This document shows, piece after piece, positions 1 through 8,693 of a DNA stretch of 64,000 nucleotides (position 1 is the first letter of the stretch; each line of letters opens with the position of its first letter). This DNA is from Streptomyces sp. ADI95-17 (GTDB lineage Bacteria; Actinomycetota; Actinomycetes; Streptomycetales; Streptomycetaceae), in contig NZ_ML123045.1 of assembly GCF_003846175.1 (NCBI RefSeq), positions 65,012 to 129,011 on the forward strand, read 5' to 3'. The notes under the pieces were generated by a model. The model did no database searches, was not told where the DNA came from, and worked only from the letters and a program-made list of their open reading frames with translations. Both the position numbers and the translations under genes were made by a program.

Positions 1-8
1 GGCCATGG

Positions 9-362
9 TCACCCCTCCACGGTCTTGAGCCGGATCTCGTAGTGATGGAGCTCGGCCGGCTCGTACGCCGGACCGGCCGGGCCGATCACCTCGAACTGCT
101 TCCCGTTCCAGTGGACTCGGGCCGAGCCGTGCACCGTGAGCGGGGTGCCGCTGGTCGCCCACGGGTTGCACATCAGCAGCCACTCGCCGATCTGAGCGTC
201 GCGCTGGTCGGTGTCCTCGGCCCCGGTGTTCTGCTGCATCCACCCCTGCACAGCAACGTGTGTCGACGCCGACCAGTCGTCGACGACGTTGCCGTACCGG
301 TCCGTTGTACGCCCCGGGTGCTCGATGTCCAAGAGGTGAGGCAGCAGATCATCGGGGATCAC
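9..362 (-). CDS. Phage head-tail adaptor/stopper-like protein
   Basis: A 117-residue protein, the last complete gene of the head module before the left edge. The order major capsid, small protein, connector, then this protein is the place where siphophages encode the head-closure or stopper protein that seals the portal and docks the tail. Size and composition (mostly beta, with WMQQNTGAEDTDQRD and VHWNGKQFEVIGP strands) suit the gp16/HK97 gp10-type adaptor fold. It overlaps the upstream connector gene by 4 bases. The assignment rests on position and general resemblance; no catalytic motif is expected. Confidence 0.72.
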   Translation of the reverse strand: MIPDDLLPHLLDIEHPGRTTDRYGNVVDDWSASTHVAVQGWMQQNTGAEDTDQRDAQIGEWLLMCNPWATSGTPLTVHGSARVHWNGKQFEVIGPAGPAYEPAELHHYEIRLKTVEG

Positions 363-772
363 AGCAGCCGCCGACAGACGTCGGCCGGGTCGTCACGCCA
401 CCCGCCGTGGTCAATGAGCATGACCGAGTACGCGGCGTCGGCATCCGGGTCGGTCTCGTCCTCGGGCTGCAGCTGCTCGATCTCGTCGTCGGTGAGGTAG
501 AGCCCGCCGTTCTCGCCGAGTGTCTCGGAATACTGGCCGATCGTGCGCTGCCGGTACCCGCCGCCGTTCGCGATGGCGCGGCGGGTAATCGCGACGGCGA
601 TCGCCCGCGTTGTCTCCGGGGCCGGGGTGTAGCCGGTCGGGATGTGCCGCCGCATCAGTGCCGACGCGTCGTCGAGGTACGCCTCGACCTGCGCCCGCCG
701 CGGGCTGCCCTCGGGCAGGGTGACGGCGGCGCGCGCCTCGTAGTCCTCGACCGTCGCGAACGCTGCCGCCAT
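359..772 (-). CDS. Phage head-tail connector (adaptor) protein
   Basis: A 137-residue, mainly helical protein of the gp15/gp6-like connector type that forms a ring under the portal. The N-terminal FATVEDYEARAAVTLPEGS is the usual opening of this family, followed by helices that include the ALMRRHIPTGY segment. I chose the ATG at 772. The reading frame stays open further upstream, but that extension is arginine-rich antisense-like sequence covering the neighbouring gene, and the upstream stop lies at 778-780. It overlaps the following adaptor gene by 4 bases. Confidence 0.75.
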   Translation of the reverse strand: MAAAFATVEDYEARAAVTLPEGSPRRAQVEAYLDDASALMRRHIPTGYTPAPETTRAIAVAITRRAIANGGGYRQRTIGQYSETLGENGGLYLTDDEIEQLQPEDETDPDADAAYSVMLIDHGGWRDDPADVCRRLL

Positions 773-777
773 CCCCG

Positions 778-1077
778 TTACTCCTCTCGCTCGACGAGCT
801 CGGCCGCCTCGCACGCCGCGATGATGTCCTCGCGGCTCGCGTCGGCGGCGACCTCGACGTTGTGCTGCTCGGCGTACTGCCGCCACGCCTCGACGCCCGA
901 GCCGCGGCCCGAGCGGGGCGGCGCGTTGCTCAGGCGCGGGGCTTGGTCGCCGTCGTCCTGGTCCTCGCCTGCCCACGCATGGGCGCCGATCCGCCTCGCA
1001 GCCTCGGGGGGCACGTCGTCGCCGGGGCCGTACGCGACCCCGGCGACGTGCACGTACGCGATCAGCCGCCGACTCAC
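778..1077 (-). CDS. Small phage head-module protein with SAP/HeH-like tail
   Basis: A 99-residue protein starting at GTG 1077, overlapping the capsid gene stop. The N-terminus (RRLIAYVHVAGVAYGPGD) is a short beta segment often found in proteins encoded just after actinophage capsid genes. The C-terminus (WRQYAEQHNVEVAADAS, then REDIIAACEAAELV) looks like a SAP/HeH-type helix-extended-loop-helix motif that can touch nucleic acid. Function is unknown. A head-associated fibre or DNA-contacting role is inference from position only. Confidence 0.62.
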   Translation of the reverse strand: MSRRLIAYVHVAGVAYGPGDDVPPEAARRIGAHAWAGEDQDDGDQAPRLSNAPPRSGRGSGVEAWRQYAEQHNVEVAADASREDIIAACEAAELVEREE

Positions 1078-2120
1078 GCGAGCACCTGCGCCTTGAATGT
1101 GAGGTTCGGTTCCCTCAGCACCGGGATACCGACCGCGGCCGCGTGCGTCCACACGCGCACCGGGTCCTTCGTCTTCCACTGCGCGGCGACGATGCCGGGC
1201 TGCTCGCTGGGCTGCAGCGCGTACTCCTCTTCGAGCGATTCGGCAGTCGTGCCGAGCAGCGTCGCCCCGAGGTCGGTCGGCGCGGCCGCGGTCGTGGCGC
1301 CGGGCTCGGGCAGCAGCGCGATCGCGTTGCCCGGGGTGATCCGGGTCGCGACGCCGTCGACCTTGACCCGGGCGTCGTAGATCTCGATCGGCGGCAGGTT
1401 CAGCGCCCGCAGAATCGAGTTGGCCTGGTCGCCGGTGATCATCGGCGCTGTGCCAGCCGGGGCCAGCGGGTACGCCTGGCGGATCATCTGGTCACACATC
1501 GCGAGGTTCTCGACGACCGCGGCCGGGGCGAGGATCACGGCCGGGCGCTCGCCGTTCGTGTCCTCGTACGTGTGGACCCACGCCCGCAAATCATTGATCG
1601 GCTTCGCGTTCTCGTGGTCCGACCACAGCACCGCCGCGACGACCGAGTGCGTGGCGATCCGCCCGAAGTCGACGGTCGTCTTCAGCTCGGGAACCGGCAC
1701 GGCTGCGCCCACAAGCGCAGCGCCGCGGCCGACCTCGAAACGCGCGGCGATGTTCCGGGCGATCCGCTGGGCATCCCGGGCAATGAACGGCAGCGCATCC
1801 GTGCGGCCAAGCTTCCGCTGCCGCAGCCGGTCGTACTCGTTGAACGGGATCTTCTCGCTGATGGGCGGGAGCTCACCCATCACCTTGCCGATCCCCTCGC
1901 GACGACCGATCTTGCTCTCGGTGTCCCACGACCGGTAGGACGCCGTCTCGGCGAGACCGCCGCCGCCCTTGGTGAACTCGTACACGATGTCGTCGACTTG
2001 GACGTTCGGCAGCCACCGGCTCAAGGTGAACCGGTTGGTCTGCAGATCAGCGAGCGCGGCACGGATGAGCCCGGTAAGTGCCGTGGGCTCGATGAATTCG
2101 GTGTCCAGGGTCCAGCTCAT
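1074..2120 (-). CDS. Major capsid protein (E-type, HK97 fold)
   Basis: A 348-residue protein between the decoration protein and connector genes, the normal place for the coat protein. The N-terminal FTLSRWLPNVQVDD and the ETASYRSWDTES region match the phage major capsid protein E family, and the ELPPISEKIPFNEYD stretch is typical of its extended E-loop arm. There is no fused protease domain, so maturation would depend on another protein. The start is an ATG at 2120. A short gap separates it from the decoration gene stop. Confidence 0.88.
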   Translation of the reverse strand: MSWTLDTEFIEPTALTGLIRAALADLQTNRFTLSRWLPNVQVDDIVYEFTKGGGGLAETASYRSWDTESKIGRREGIGKVMGELPPISEKIPFNEYDRLRQRKLGRTDALPFIARDAQRIARNIAARFEVGRGAALVGAAVPVPELKTTVDFGRIATHSVVAAVLWSDHENAKPINDLRAWVHTYEDTNGERPAVILAPAAVVENLAMCDQMIRQAYPLAPAGTAPMITGDQANSILRALNLPPIEIYDARVKVDGVATRITPGNAIALLPEPGATTAAAPTDLGATLLGTTAESLEEEYALQPSEQPGIVAAQWKTKDPVRVWTHAAAVGIPVLREPNLTFKAQVLA

Positions 2121-2135
2121 CTAGATCACTTCCTC

Positions 2136-2525
2136 TCAGACGAACCGGATCGAACCGGCGATGTCAGCCTTACCGGCGGCGTCGACAGCAACAGGCAGAC
2201 GCGACTCGCGCACCTTGCCGTGTGTGAGCAGCGCGCCGGCCGGGTCGATGGTGTTGACTGTCGGAGCGCCGACGGCGGAGTACAGGAATCCGACGAGCGC
2301 CTCGCGGCCGTCCGTAGCGGCGCCGTCGTACGGCCCGTACTTCCCACCGGCCGTGATCTTCCCGAGCGGGATGCCGCTCTTGAAGAATCCTTCGGGGTAG
2401 TGCGTCGCCGGGGTGAACGTCGAGGTGTCGAGCACGATCGTCTCGGTCGCCTGCGTTCCGTGCTCAGATCCGAGCCACGACTGATCGTCGGTCCCGAACC
2501 ATTCGGTCGTCTGTGCAAGGTTCAT
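2136..2525 (-). CDS. Head decoration protein
   Basis: A 129-residue protein of the lambda gpD-like decoration type that stabilises expanded capsids. Visible hallmarks are the ETIVLDTSTFTP start of the core, a Gly-rich strand-rich body with KITAGGKYGPYDG, and the C-terminal ADIAGSIRFV. The ATG at 2525 is preceded by a strong GGGAGGGA ribosome site. The longer open frame upstream lies over the scaffold gene in another frame and was ignored. Confidence 0.8.
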   Translation of the reverse strand: MNLAQTTEWFGTDDQSWLGSEHGTQATETIVLDTSTFTPATHYPEGFFKSGIPLGKITAGGKYGPYDGAATDGREALVGFLYSAVGAPTVNTIDPAGALLTHGKVRESRLPVAVDAAGKADIAGSIRFV

Positions 2526-2544
2526 CGTGATCCCTCCCGGATCA

Positions 2545-3276
2545 TCAGGTCTTGTTGCCGCCGCCGAGCAGCGACTTGTAGAGCTCGGCGCCCTCGGCGA
2601 GCGAACCGCCCCCGTTGCCGCCGCTGCTGCCTCGCTGCCGCGTGCCCTGGTAGCCCCCGCTGCGGGATCGGCGGCGCGTGTCGCGCTCGTCGCCCTGGCC
2701 GTCGTCCTTGTCGGACTTTTTCGGCGCGAGCCTGTCGACCAGTTCGGCAATCGCGTCGTCGTCGACCTCGCCGTCGTCGTTGACGTAGCGGCGCAGGTTG
2801 ATGTCGTCGAGGACGTCTTTCGCCTTGTCGATCCGCCCCTTTGCCGCAGCGAGGAACGCCGACTTGGCAACCCGTTCACCGGCCTTGGTACGTTCCTCGG
2901 CTCGGGCAGCGGCGACCGCTTCGTCGACCTTCTTGTCGATGTCGCTCATTCCCTCGCGCTTGACCCGCGCGAGTTCCTTCGCCGCCGCGGCGTTCTCCTT
3001 CGCCCGTGCTTCGTGCTTGCGCGCCTGCGCCTTCCACTTCTCGGCGTCGGCCTTGTGGTCGACCGTGTCGTCGTCGCCCTTGTCGTCCGTGTCGGACTTG
3101 TCGGCGTCGTCGTCCTGGTCGCCGTCGGCGGTGTCTCCCGAGTCGTTACCCTCGGCGCCGCCGAGGACCGGCCACACCGGGTACAGCTCGGCCGGGTCCT
3201 CGCCGGGGCGCGGCTTGCGCCAGCCGACGGCGAGCTGCCCGGTCCGGGCGTGACGGGGCAGAGTACGCGTGCGCAT
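2545..3276 (-). CDS. Capsid scaffolding protein
   Basis: A 243-residue, highly charged protein directly upstream of decoration and capsid genes. Residues about 45-75 are an Asp-rich acidic stretch. About 75-165 form a long charged helix (EKWKAQARKHEARAKENA, then KKVDEAVAAARAEERTKAG) likely to be coiled coil. The C-terminus is Gly/Ser/Arg-rich and ends YKSLLGGGNKT. This is the standard architecture of a scaffolding protein that organises procapsid assembly and leaves before DNA packaging. No protease motif is seen. Confidence 0.85.
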   Translation of the reverse strand: MRTRTLPRHARTGQLAVGWRKPRPGEDPAELYPVWPVLGGAEGNDSGDTADGDQDDDADKSDTDDKGDDDTVDHKADAEKWKAQARKHEARAKENAAAAKELARVKREGMSDIDKKVDEAVAAARAEERTKAGERVAKSAFLAAAKGRIDKAKDVLDDINLRRYVNDDGEVDDDAIAELVDRLAPKKSDKDDGQGDERDTRRRSRSGGYQGTRQRGSSGGNGGGSLAEGAELYKSLLGGGNKT

Positions 3277-3442
3277 GGTGATGTCTCCCGTGTCGGGTCA
3301 GGGTGAGCAGTGGTGTTGTGCGCCGTGTCGGCGCCGTCGAACCGTCAAACGCCGGGGCGCAGCCGAGCAGCAGACGCCCCGCGCCGACGCGATCGTCGTT
3401 GGATAGCCTGAGCAGCCGTTGGTCTAGCAGGGGGAGCTACAG

Positions 3443-3850
3443 GTGTCAGACGTAACTGATTGGCTTGCAGCAACAGGCGGCATCGTGGGCGCAGTCGGGG
3501 GCCCTGCTGGACTTTGGGCAGCTTGGAACCAGCACAAGGCAAACCGCAGACCACCTGCCGAGTTGTTCGACGCCCTCTTTGCAGTAGAGCGAGCTGCCTT
3601 GAAGTTCGCGGTACCAAATTCCGCAAGTGATGAGGATCTGACTGGTTGGGTCGAGGCGCGGCACGATGACCGTTTGGAAGTGTTGAGCAGGAAGGTTCAC
3701 AGTCCGGAACTGTCCCGCGCGCTTTGGGATCTCAGTATCCGGATCAAGACCCTGCCGATCAGCTCGGTCAACGCCGAAGGGCGACAAGAGTGCCTGATGT
3801 TTGCTGACCAGGCACAGCGCGTATCGCTCATGGCGCGCGCCCATCTGTGA
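3443..3850 (+). CDS. Rightward moron: small membrane-anchored protein
   Basis: A 135-residue protein encoded on the opposite strand to the whole head operon, between the scaffold and MuF-like genes. It starts at GTG 3443 behind a GGGGGAG site. Residues about 8-30 (AATGGIVGAVGGPAGLWAAW) form a glycine-rich hydrophobic segment, followed by a soluble helical domain. Its codon use and base composition are visibly less G+C-rich than the flanking structural genes, which suggests a recently gained cassette. I do not recognise the family. An inserted gene expressed from the prophage (moron) is the best description; superinfection exclusion is only a guess. Confidence 0.7.
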   Translation: MSDVTDWLAATGGIVGAVGGPAGLWAAWNQHKANRRPPAELFDALFAVERAALKFAVPNSASDEDLTGWVEARHDDRLEVLSRKVHSPELSRALWDLSIRIKTLPISSVNAEGRQECLMFADQAQRVSLMARAHL

Positions 3851-3870
3851 TCTGGCGTGTCAGCCTGCCC

Positions 3871-4671
3871 TTACCTGACGATCTCCTCCGGGCCTGTGAA
3901 CTCGTGTCGCCGGACTGCGAGCAGCGGCCCGTACTCGCCGTGTTGGCGAGTGATGATCACGTTGCGATAGTCGGGGGCGCGGCCGCCGCGGTCGGACTCG
4001 CCGAGGTCACGCGCGATCGCGTCGTGCGCCTCTCTCAGCAGCCGCTCGTCGATGACGTGCCCCGGGTCACGGGTGCCGGGTAGCGGCTCGGGCTTGCAGT
4101 GGCAGCCCGGATGGATCGGCATCAGCTTCTCGACTCGGTACCGCTGTGTCGACGCGATCGTGCACAGCGCGCAGTTCTTCCCGCTGCTGAGACGACGACG
4201 GAAGTACCGGGCGCCGCTCCGCTGCATCGACTGCTGCGCGGCATGGGTGCGGGCGAGCTGCAGGTCGGTCTCGGTGATGCTGAGCAGCCGCGTACGCCCC
4301 TCGGCGACCGCGTCGGCGTACGCCTTGCCCTTGCTGAGCGCCGTCCAGGTGGTGACGAACGGGCGCGTGTAGACCTCGGCCGGGGCGACGCCGCGGAGCG
4401 CCGCGTCGAGCTGGACACCGGCCGGGGCCGCAGCGCCGCCGAGCATGTCCGCGATCACCGCCGACAGGTAGGCGTCAGTAATCTGCCCCATCTGCTGTTG
4501 CGTCGCGAGAACGACCGGCAGCACCCGCTCGATGAACGCCGCAGCGTCGGCGTCCCGGTAGCTACCGAGGCCGTCGAACGCGGACAGAACGAACGAGATC
4601 AGCCGATCGCGGAGCGAGCCCGACAGCGCGTCGTACCGGTCGGCGAGCGCCGTCTGCAGGGCCTCACCCAT
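3871..4671 (-). CDS. MuF-like minor head / head morphogenesis protein
   Basis: A 266-residue protein encoded right after the portal gene, overlapping it by 8 bases (ATG at 4671, portal stop at 4664-4666). The C-terminal third contains a Cys/His cluster, NCALCTIAST...IHPGCHCKPEPL, the signature of the Mu gpF-like minor head proteins that sit in the capsid next to the portal. Residues 1-130 are helical. The longer open frame upstream is proline/arginine-rich and overlaps the portal gene out of frame. Confidence 0.82.
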   Translation of the reverse strand: MGEALQTALADRYDALSGSLRDRLISFVLSAFDGLGSYRDADAAAFIERVLPVVLATQQQMGQITDAYLSAVIADMLGGAAAPAGVQLDAALRGVAPAEVYTRPFVTTWTALSKGKAYADAVAEGRTRLLSITETDLQLARTHAAQQSMQRSGARYFRRRLSSGKNCALCTIASTQRYRVEKLMPIHPGCHCKPEPLPGTRDPGHVIDERLLREAHDAIARDLGESDRGGRAPDYRNVIITRQHGEYGPLLAVRRHEFTGPEEIVR

Positions 4672-6103
4672 CGAGCGACCCGCCCCCGGTGTCCGGCAGG
4701 TTGCCCGCCGTCGGCGCCGTGGCCGGGGCCGGCAGCAGCGACGCGGCGAGCAGGGCCTGCGACGCGGCACCGGCTGTGATCCTGCGGACCATGGCCGGTG
4801 TCTCGCCCATCTCTTCGGCGACGACGTCGAGCGGGTACCCGATCGACTTGAGTTTCGTCGCCGCGTCGGCCTTAACCGCGAGGGACGCGTGCGCGGGATT
4901 GGCCCATCGCACCTCGGCCTCGGTGTAGTCCTCGGCTACACCGGCCTGCGCCGCGCAGAGAGACATGACCGACTCCAGCCCTTCGCCGAAACTGGCGATG
5001 TGCTCGCGGATCTTGGCCACGTGCAGAATGTCGAGCGCCCCGATGGTGTCCGCCGAAATGTTCACCAGGTCGCCGCCGTAGTAGTACACGGGAGTCTGCG
5101 ACAAGATCAGCATGTCGCGCACATCGCTCTCGTGTTCCTTCAGGAACCCCGACAGATCGGCGGCCGACAGCTGCCCAAACTGCGCGTTCTCGCCCTCGCT
5201 CGCCCACACCACACCCGGACCGGGGATGAAAGGCTGCTCGACCGTGATGATCCCGGTCGCCGGGTCCTTCCGCTTCGCGAACCGGTGCCCCTTGATCCAT
5301 TTCTGCGGGAAGCCCGAGTTCCTGCTTGCCGCCATACGGTTCAAGATCCCCATGTTCACGCGGTCTTGAATGTCCAGCACTCCAGCGAACTCCGGCTCGG
5401 GATCCTCGCCCAAATCCGGCATGCGCTCGAACTCAACAAGCGGCAGCATCCCGAGGTCGTGCGGCTCACCGTCGTCCAGGTCTCCGACATACACCCATGA
5501 GTCGGGCCCCCACGGCAGACGGCGCCCGCACCGCTCCGTAGTCCGGTACGGAAACGACCGGTCGTCGAAGAACACCCGCGCGTGCCCGAAGCCGTCGACA
5601 TCGTCGTGCCACGCCTTGAGCCCGACGTACGGCTCGCCCGTCTCCGGGTCGCACCCGACGATGCACTCGCGCGGATGCTCAGCAGTGATCAGCGGCGACG
5701 GCCGGCCGTTCTCCTCGGTCCGGGTCGGGTGCGCGCCGACGAGCATGTACCCGACCGACTGCGACATCGCGACCCGCCACACGAGCTTTTGTCGGCTGTC
5801 GAGCCGGTTCTGCTGCCACCACCGCGACGCCCGGTCGTCCGGCTCACCGTTCGGCGCGGTAACGCCGAGCGCGGTGAGCCGGTGCACCGATGCGTTGCTG
5901 ATGATCTGACAGAAGTTCGTGCGCGACTTCCGCTGAAAGTCGATGAACGCCTGCTGCGCGTTCGGCGGCAGCTCGGGAAGCGGCGGCCGCCCGCGGTAGT
6001 ACCGCCACCACTCGTCGAGCACCCGCTCGCGCTTGCGCATCTGCCGGCCGAGGCGCAGCAGCCAGTAGTCGGGGTTACCGATCTCTGGTGTCTCGTCGAG
6101 CAC
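4664..6103 (-). CDS. Portal protein (SPP1 gp6-like)
   Basis: A 479-residue protein between the large terminase and the MuF-like gene, the invariant portal position. The sequence is typical of actinophage SPP1-type portals: YYRGRPPLPELP near residue 45, a beta-rich wing (ECIVGCDPETGEPY), then the clip/stem region with NMGILNRMAASRNSGFPQ and the long helix after GGDLVNISADTIGAL. It forms the dodecameric ring through which DNA enters the capsid and to which terminase docks. Confidence 0.92.
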   Translation of the reverse strand: MLDETPEIGNPDYWLLRLGRQMRKRERVLDEWWRYYRGRPPLPELPPNAQQAFIDFQRKSRTNFCQIISNASVHRLTALGVTAPNGEPDDRASRWWQQNRLDSRQKLVWRVAMSQSVGYMLVGAHPTRTEENGRPSPLITAEHPRECIVGCDPETGEPYVGLKAWHDDVDGFGHARVFFDDRSFPYRTTERCGRRLPWGPDSWVYVGDLDDGEPHDLGMLPLVEFERMPDLGEDPEPEFAGVLDIQDRVNMGILNRMAASRNSGFPQKWIKGHRFAKRKDPATGIITVEQPFIPGPGVVWASEGENAQFGQLSAADLSGFLKEHESDVRDMLILSQTPVYYYGGDLVNISADTIGALDILHVAKIREHIASFGEGLESVMSLCAAQAGVAEDYTEAEVRWANPAHASLAVKADAATKLKSIGYPLDVVAEEMGETPAMVRRITAGAASQALLAASLLPAPATAPTAGNLPDTGGGSLDG

Positions 6104-6122
6104 GTCGCCCCCTCTCGGGCTG

Positions 6123-7799
6123 TCAGAAGGTGTAGCCGCCCATTTCCTCGACCTCGACGGCGAGGCCGGCGGCGATCGCGTCGAGTCGGCACTGCCACGC
6201 GAGGACAGCCGCGACCGCGGCGTCGATCTTGTCGGGGCTGTCGGGGTTGGCCTTCATGATCTGAATCCCCGACCGGGTCTTTCGGCGCCGCGAGTTGAGC
6301 AGATGCCGCACCAGCGCCGACGCCCCGTCGTGCGTCAACTCACGCTCCGTCAAGGCCGTGTGGAACTTCTCCAGGGCCCGCACGATCAACGTGCTGCGCC
6401 CGCCGGTCATCCACCATTCCACCGGGTGATTCCGGGTCGACTGCACTTGCAGCCGCGGCCCGTACGCCGCTTCCCAGTCCGCTACGTGCGACTCCCATTT
6501 CGCGGGGTCGGCGTAGAACCCGACGACGTCGTACCGGTCGAACGTCTCGGCGATCGTGGCGAGCACCTCGACGACCGGAACCTGCCAGCCCTCACCGGGC
6601 TCGCCCACCGGCGGCTTCCACCCCTTCGGCTGCTCCCACACCCCGATCTCGAAGAGGTGCCCGTCGGACAGTCGGCACCCGATCAGCGCTGTTGCATCAG
6701 TGACGCCGCGCGAGCGCTTCCGGCTGCCGTCGAACCCGAGCACGATCCGGTCGCCCGGCAGCACCTCGCGGTCAAGGTCGGACGCCGCCCGCACCTCGGG
6801 CGCCGACAACCATGCGTCCGATGCGTGCGTGATCTGGTTCAGGAAGTCGGCGCGCAAGTCCTGGACGTCGTTCGAGGTGTCCCAGAACGCTTCGGTGATG
6901 CCCTCGATCGGCGACCAACCGGGCGTGCACGGCGGATCGTGCAACACGCAACCGTCGGGGTGATCGCTGCTGTCCCCGTACGCGTACCGCAGCCCGGCCG
7001 TGAGCGACCGCACGTCGGTCATGTCCGTCTCGGGTGGCGCCTCGCGGTGGTCTACCAGGATGCCGCGCGCACGCGACCGGCCGTCGATGATCGCCTGATA
7101 GTCGGCCGCCGAGTTCTCCGCGACGCTGCCCTCGCCAGGCGTGAACGCGTTCGGGGTCTCGATGATGCTGCCGCCGAGCTTCGTTGCGTTGAACCGCAGC
7201 GTCTTCGCGAGCTTGATCCCGCCGTTGGACTCCGTCCACTCTTCCGTCTGATCGAGCGACGCAAAGCACGCCGGGTCACCCTTGACGCTCGTTGCCGATG
7301 ACGTGATTGGGGAGATCTTCCCGCGCGGCAGATAGATCACGGTGTCGAGGACGTCGAGCCCGTAGTCGGTCGACAGCGACCCGCCCCGCGCCATTTCCAG
7401 CAGCGGTAGCCACGTGTTGTCGGTCTGCGCCTCGGTCACCGCGGCGATACGTACGAGTGGCGTCCGGACCGAGTGCCACGGCCGGCCGATCGGCTCGCCG
7501 TACGCATCCCATCCGTCCGGCACGACGTCGGCGCACGCCTCGGCGAGCGCGATCGCGCCGACGAACGGACTCTTCCCCCACCCTCGCGGCCGGCTGAGCA
7601 GCGCCCGGTGAATGAGCCGCTTCCCGGTCACCGGGTGCAGCTCGTAGTACCCGCACAGGAACTCTGCCTGTTCCTGCGTCGGCACGAACGGGGCGCCGTC
7701 GTCCCGGCCGGGCTGGGCCAAGTTCTCCATCATCCAATCGAGGACGTACCAACCCAGCGTGGGGCGCTCGCCCTCGAACTCAGGGCCACGCCACGGCAT
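6123..7799 (-). CDS. terL: Large terminase subunit
   Basis: A 558-residue packaging motor. The ATPase domain has a Walker A-type loop RGWGKSPF at about residues 72-79 and a Walker B/acidic pair in SLDQTEEW near residue 180. The C-terminal nuclease half starts at VLGFDGSRKRSRG (about residue 350), whose Asp is the expected metal ligand, with more acidic residues in GFYADPAKWES. Its neighbours, small terminase upstream and portal downstream, agree. It translocates DNA into procapsids and cuts concatemers. Confidence 0.93.
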   Translation of the reverse strand: MPWRGPEFEGERPTLGWYVLDWMMENLAQPGRDDGAPFVPTQEQAEFLCGYYELHPVTGKRLIHRALLSRPRGWGKSPFVGAIALAEACADVVPDGWDAYGEPIGRPWHSVRTPLVRIAAVTEAQTDNTWLPLLEMARGGSLSTDYGLDVLDTVIYLPRGKISPITSSATSVKGDPACFASLDQTEEWTESNGGIKLAKTLRFNATKLGGSIIETPNAFTPGEGSVAENSAADYQAIIDGRSRARGILVDHREAPPETDMTDVRSLTAGLRYAYGDSSDHPDGCVLHDPPCTPGWSPIEGITEAFWDTSNDVQDLRADFLNQITHASDAWLSAPEVRAASDLDREVLPGDRIVLGFDGSRKRSRGVTDATALIGCRLSDGHLFEIGVWEQPKGWKPPVGEPGEGWQVPVVEVLATIAETFDRYDVVGFYADPAKWESHVADWEAAYGPRLQVQSTRNHPVEWWMTGGRSTLIVRALEKFHTALTERELTHDGASALVRHLLNSRRRKTRSGIQIMKANPDSPDKIDAAVAAVLAWQCRLDAIAAGLAVEVEEMGGYTF

Positions 7800-7808
7800 G
7801 AACGCCCC

Positions 7809-8300
7809 CTACTCGTCGCCGGCCGAGGACTTCCCGCCCGGAAGCGAACGCAGCCTCGCCGCCCCGTACCGCTCGCGCGCCGACGGGCCTCCCGACCGGC
7901 CGCTGCCGCCGTCGGCGCCGTCCGCCTCGGCGAACACCATGCGCAGCCGGGCCCGGTCCGCCGGGGTAGCCCCGAACGCAGCGACGCGCAGCCGCAGTTC
8001 GCCCGCGGCCGACAGATCGCCGCGCCACAGCCGGGCATGGATCAGCGCGGTGTCGAGGAGGTACTGCCAGTCAGACGACCCGAAGTGCTCGGACTGCGGC
8101 GAGTCGATCCAGGTCTGCCACCATTCGCGGGTGCGCTCCGGCCACACGAACTCGACGAGCTGCTCGTCGCGTTCGACGCGGAAGTCGGGGAGTTCGGGCG
8201 GGGCGGCGTGCTCCCACCTGAGCACGGTCTGCGGGATCGCATCCTTGTTACGCCGCGCCTTACGGTCGGCCGGCTTCGGCGCCGGCCCCATGCCTGCCAT
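7809..8300 (-). CDS. terS: Small terminase subunit (P27-like)
   Basis: A 163-residue protein immediately upstream of terL. The N-terminal GPAPKPADRKARRNKD is the typical opening of P27-type small terminase subunits in actinophages. A helical core follows (EWWQTWIDSPQSEHF, TALIHARLW), ending in a flexible Ser/Gly-rich tail. I chose the ATG at 8300 because it forms a TGATG overlap with the preceding stop; a GTG three bases upstream is equally placed. It would recognise the packaging site and regulate TerL. Confidence 0.82.
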   Translation of the reverse strand: MAGMGPAPKPADRKARRNKDAIPQTVLRWEHAAPPELPDFRVERDEQLVEFVWPERTREWWQTWIDSPQSEHFGSSDWQYLLDTALIHARLWRGDLSAAGELRLRVAAFGATPADRARLRMVFAEADGADGGSGRSGGPSARERYGAARLRSLPGGKSSAGDE

Positions 8301-8644
8301 CACTCGCCCCCCATCGCCGCATGGTCCACCATCTGCCGAACTTCGGCGATCGCGGCCGCGACCTGGTCGCGGAAACCGTCGAGGTCGGCCTCGAACCGCA
8401 GCCGCACCGAGTAGCCGTCGGGGCCGACCGGTACCTCGTTCGCCGGAATCTCAACCGTCTCGGCCGTGACGATCACACCCCGCGCGCCGATCTCATCGGC
8501 GAGCATGTGCCAGTAGCTCTGTACCGGAGACTGGTCCATGCCGAGCGCGATGCGCTGCGGCAGGCACTGGTCGACGACGAGCACGAACTGCGGCCGCTCG
8601 TCGTCCGCACTTTCGGGCAGTTCAAGGATCTGCAGTCGGGGCAT
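8300..8644 (-). CDS. Unknown phage protein upstream of terminase
   Basis: A 114-residue protein starting at ATG 8644 behind a good GGGAGGT site and coupled to terS by a one-base overlap. The sequence has a short beta opening (PRLQILELPES), a central VLVVDQCLPQRIA segment and a helical C-terminus (FRDQVAAAIAEVRQMVDHA). I recognise it only as a protein recurrently encoded beside actinophage terminases. Function is unknown. Confidence 0.6.
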   Translation of the reverse strand: MPRLQILELPESADDERPQFVLVVDQCLPQRIALGMDQSPVQSYWHMLADEIGARGVIVTAETVEIPANEVPVGPDGYSVRLRFEADLDGFRDQVAAAIAEVRQMVDHAAMGGE

Positions 8645-8693
8645 GGCTGTACCTCCCGTGTCGGGTGCGCCGCAGCACACCCGTGTCGGGGCG

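Noticed and set aside
1143..2783. 546-residue rightward open frame across capsid and decoration genes
   Set aside because: It is antisense to clear structural genes, is Arg/Gly-rich without domain signs, and arises from G/C third-position bias in the opposite strand.
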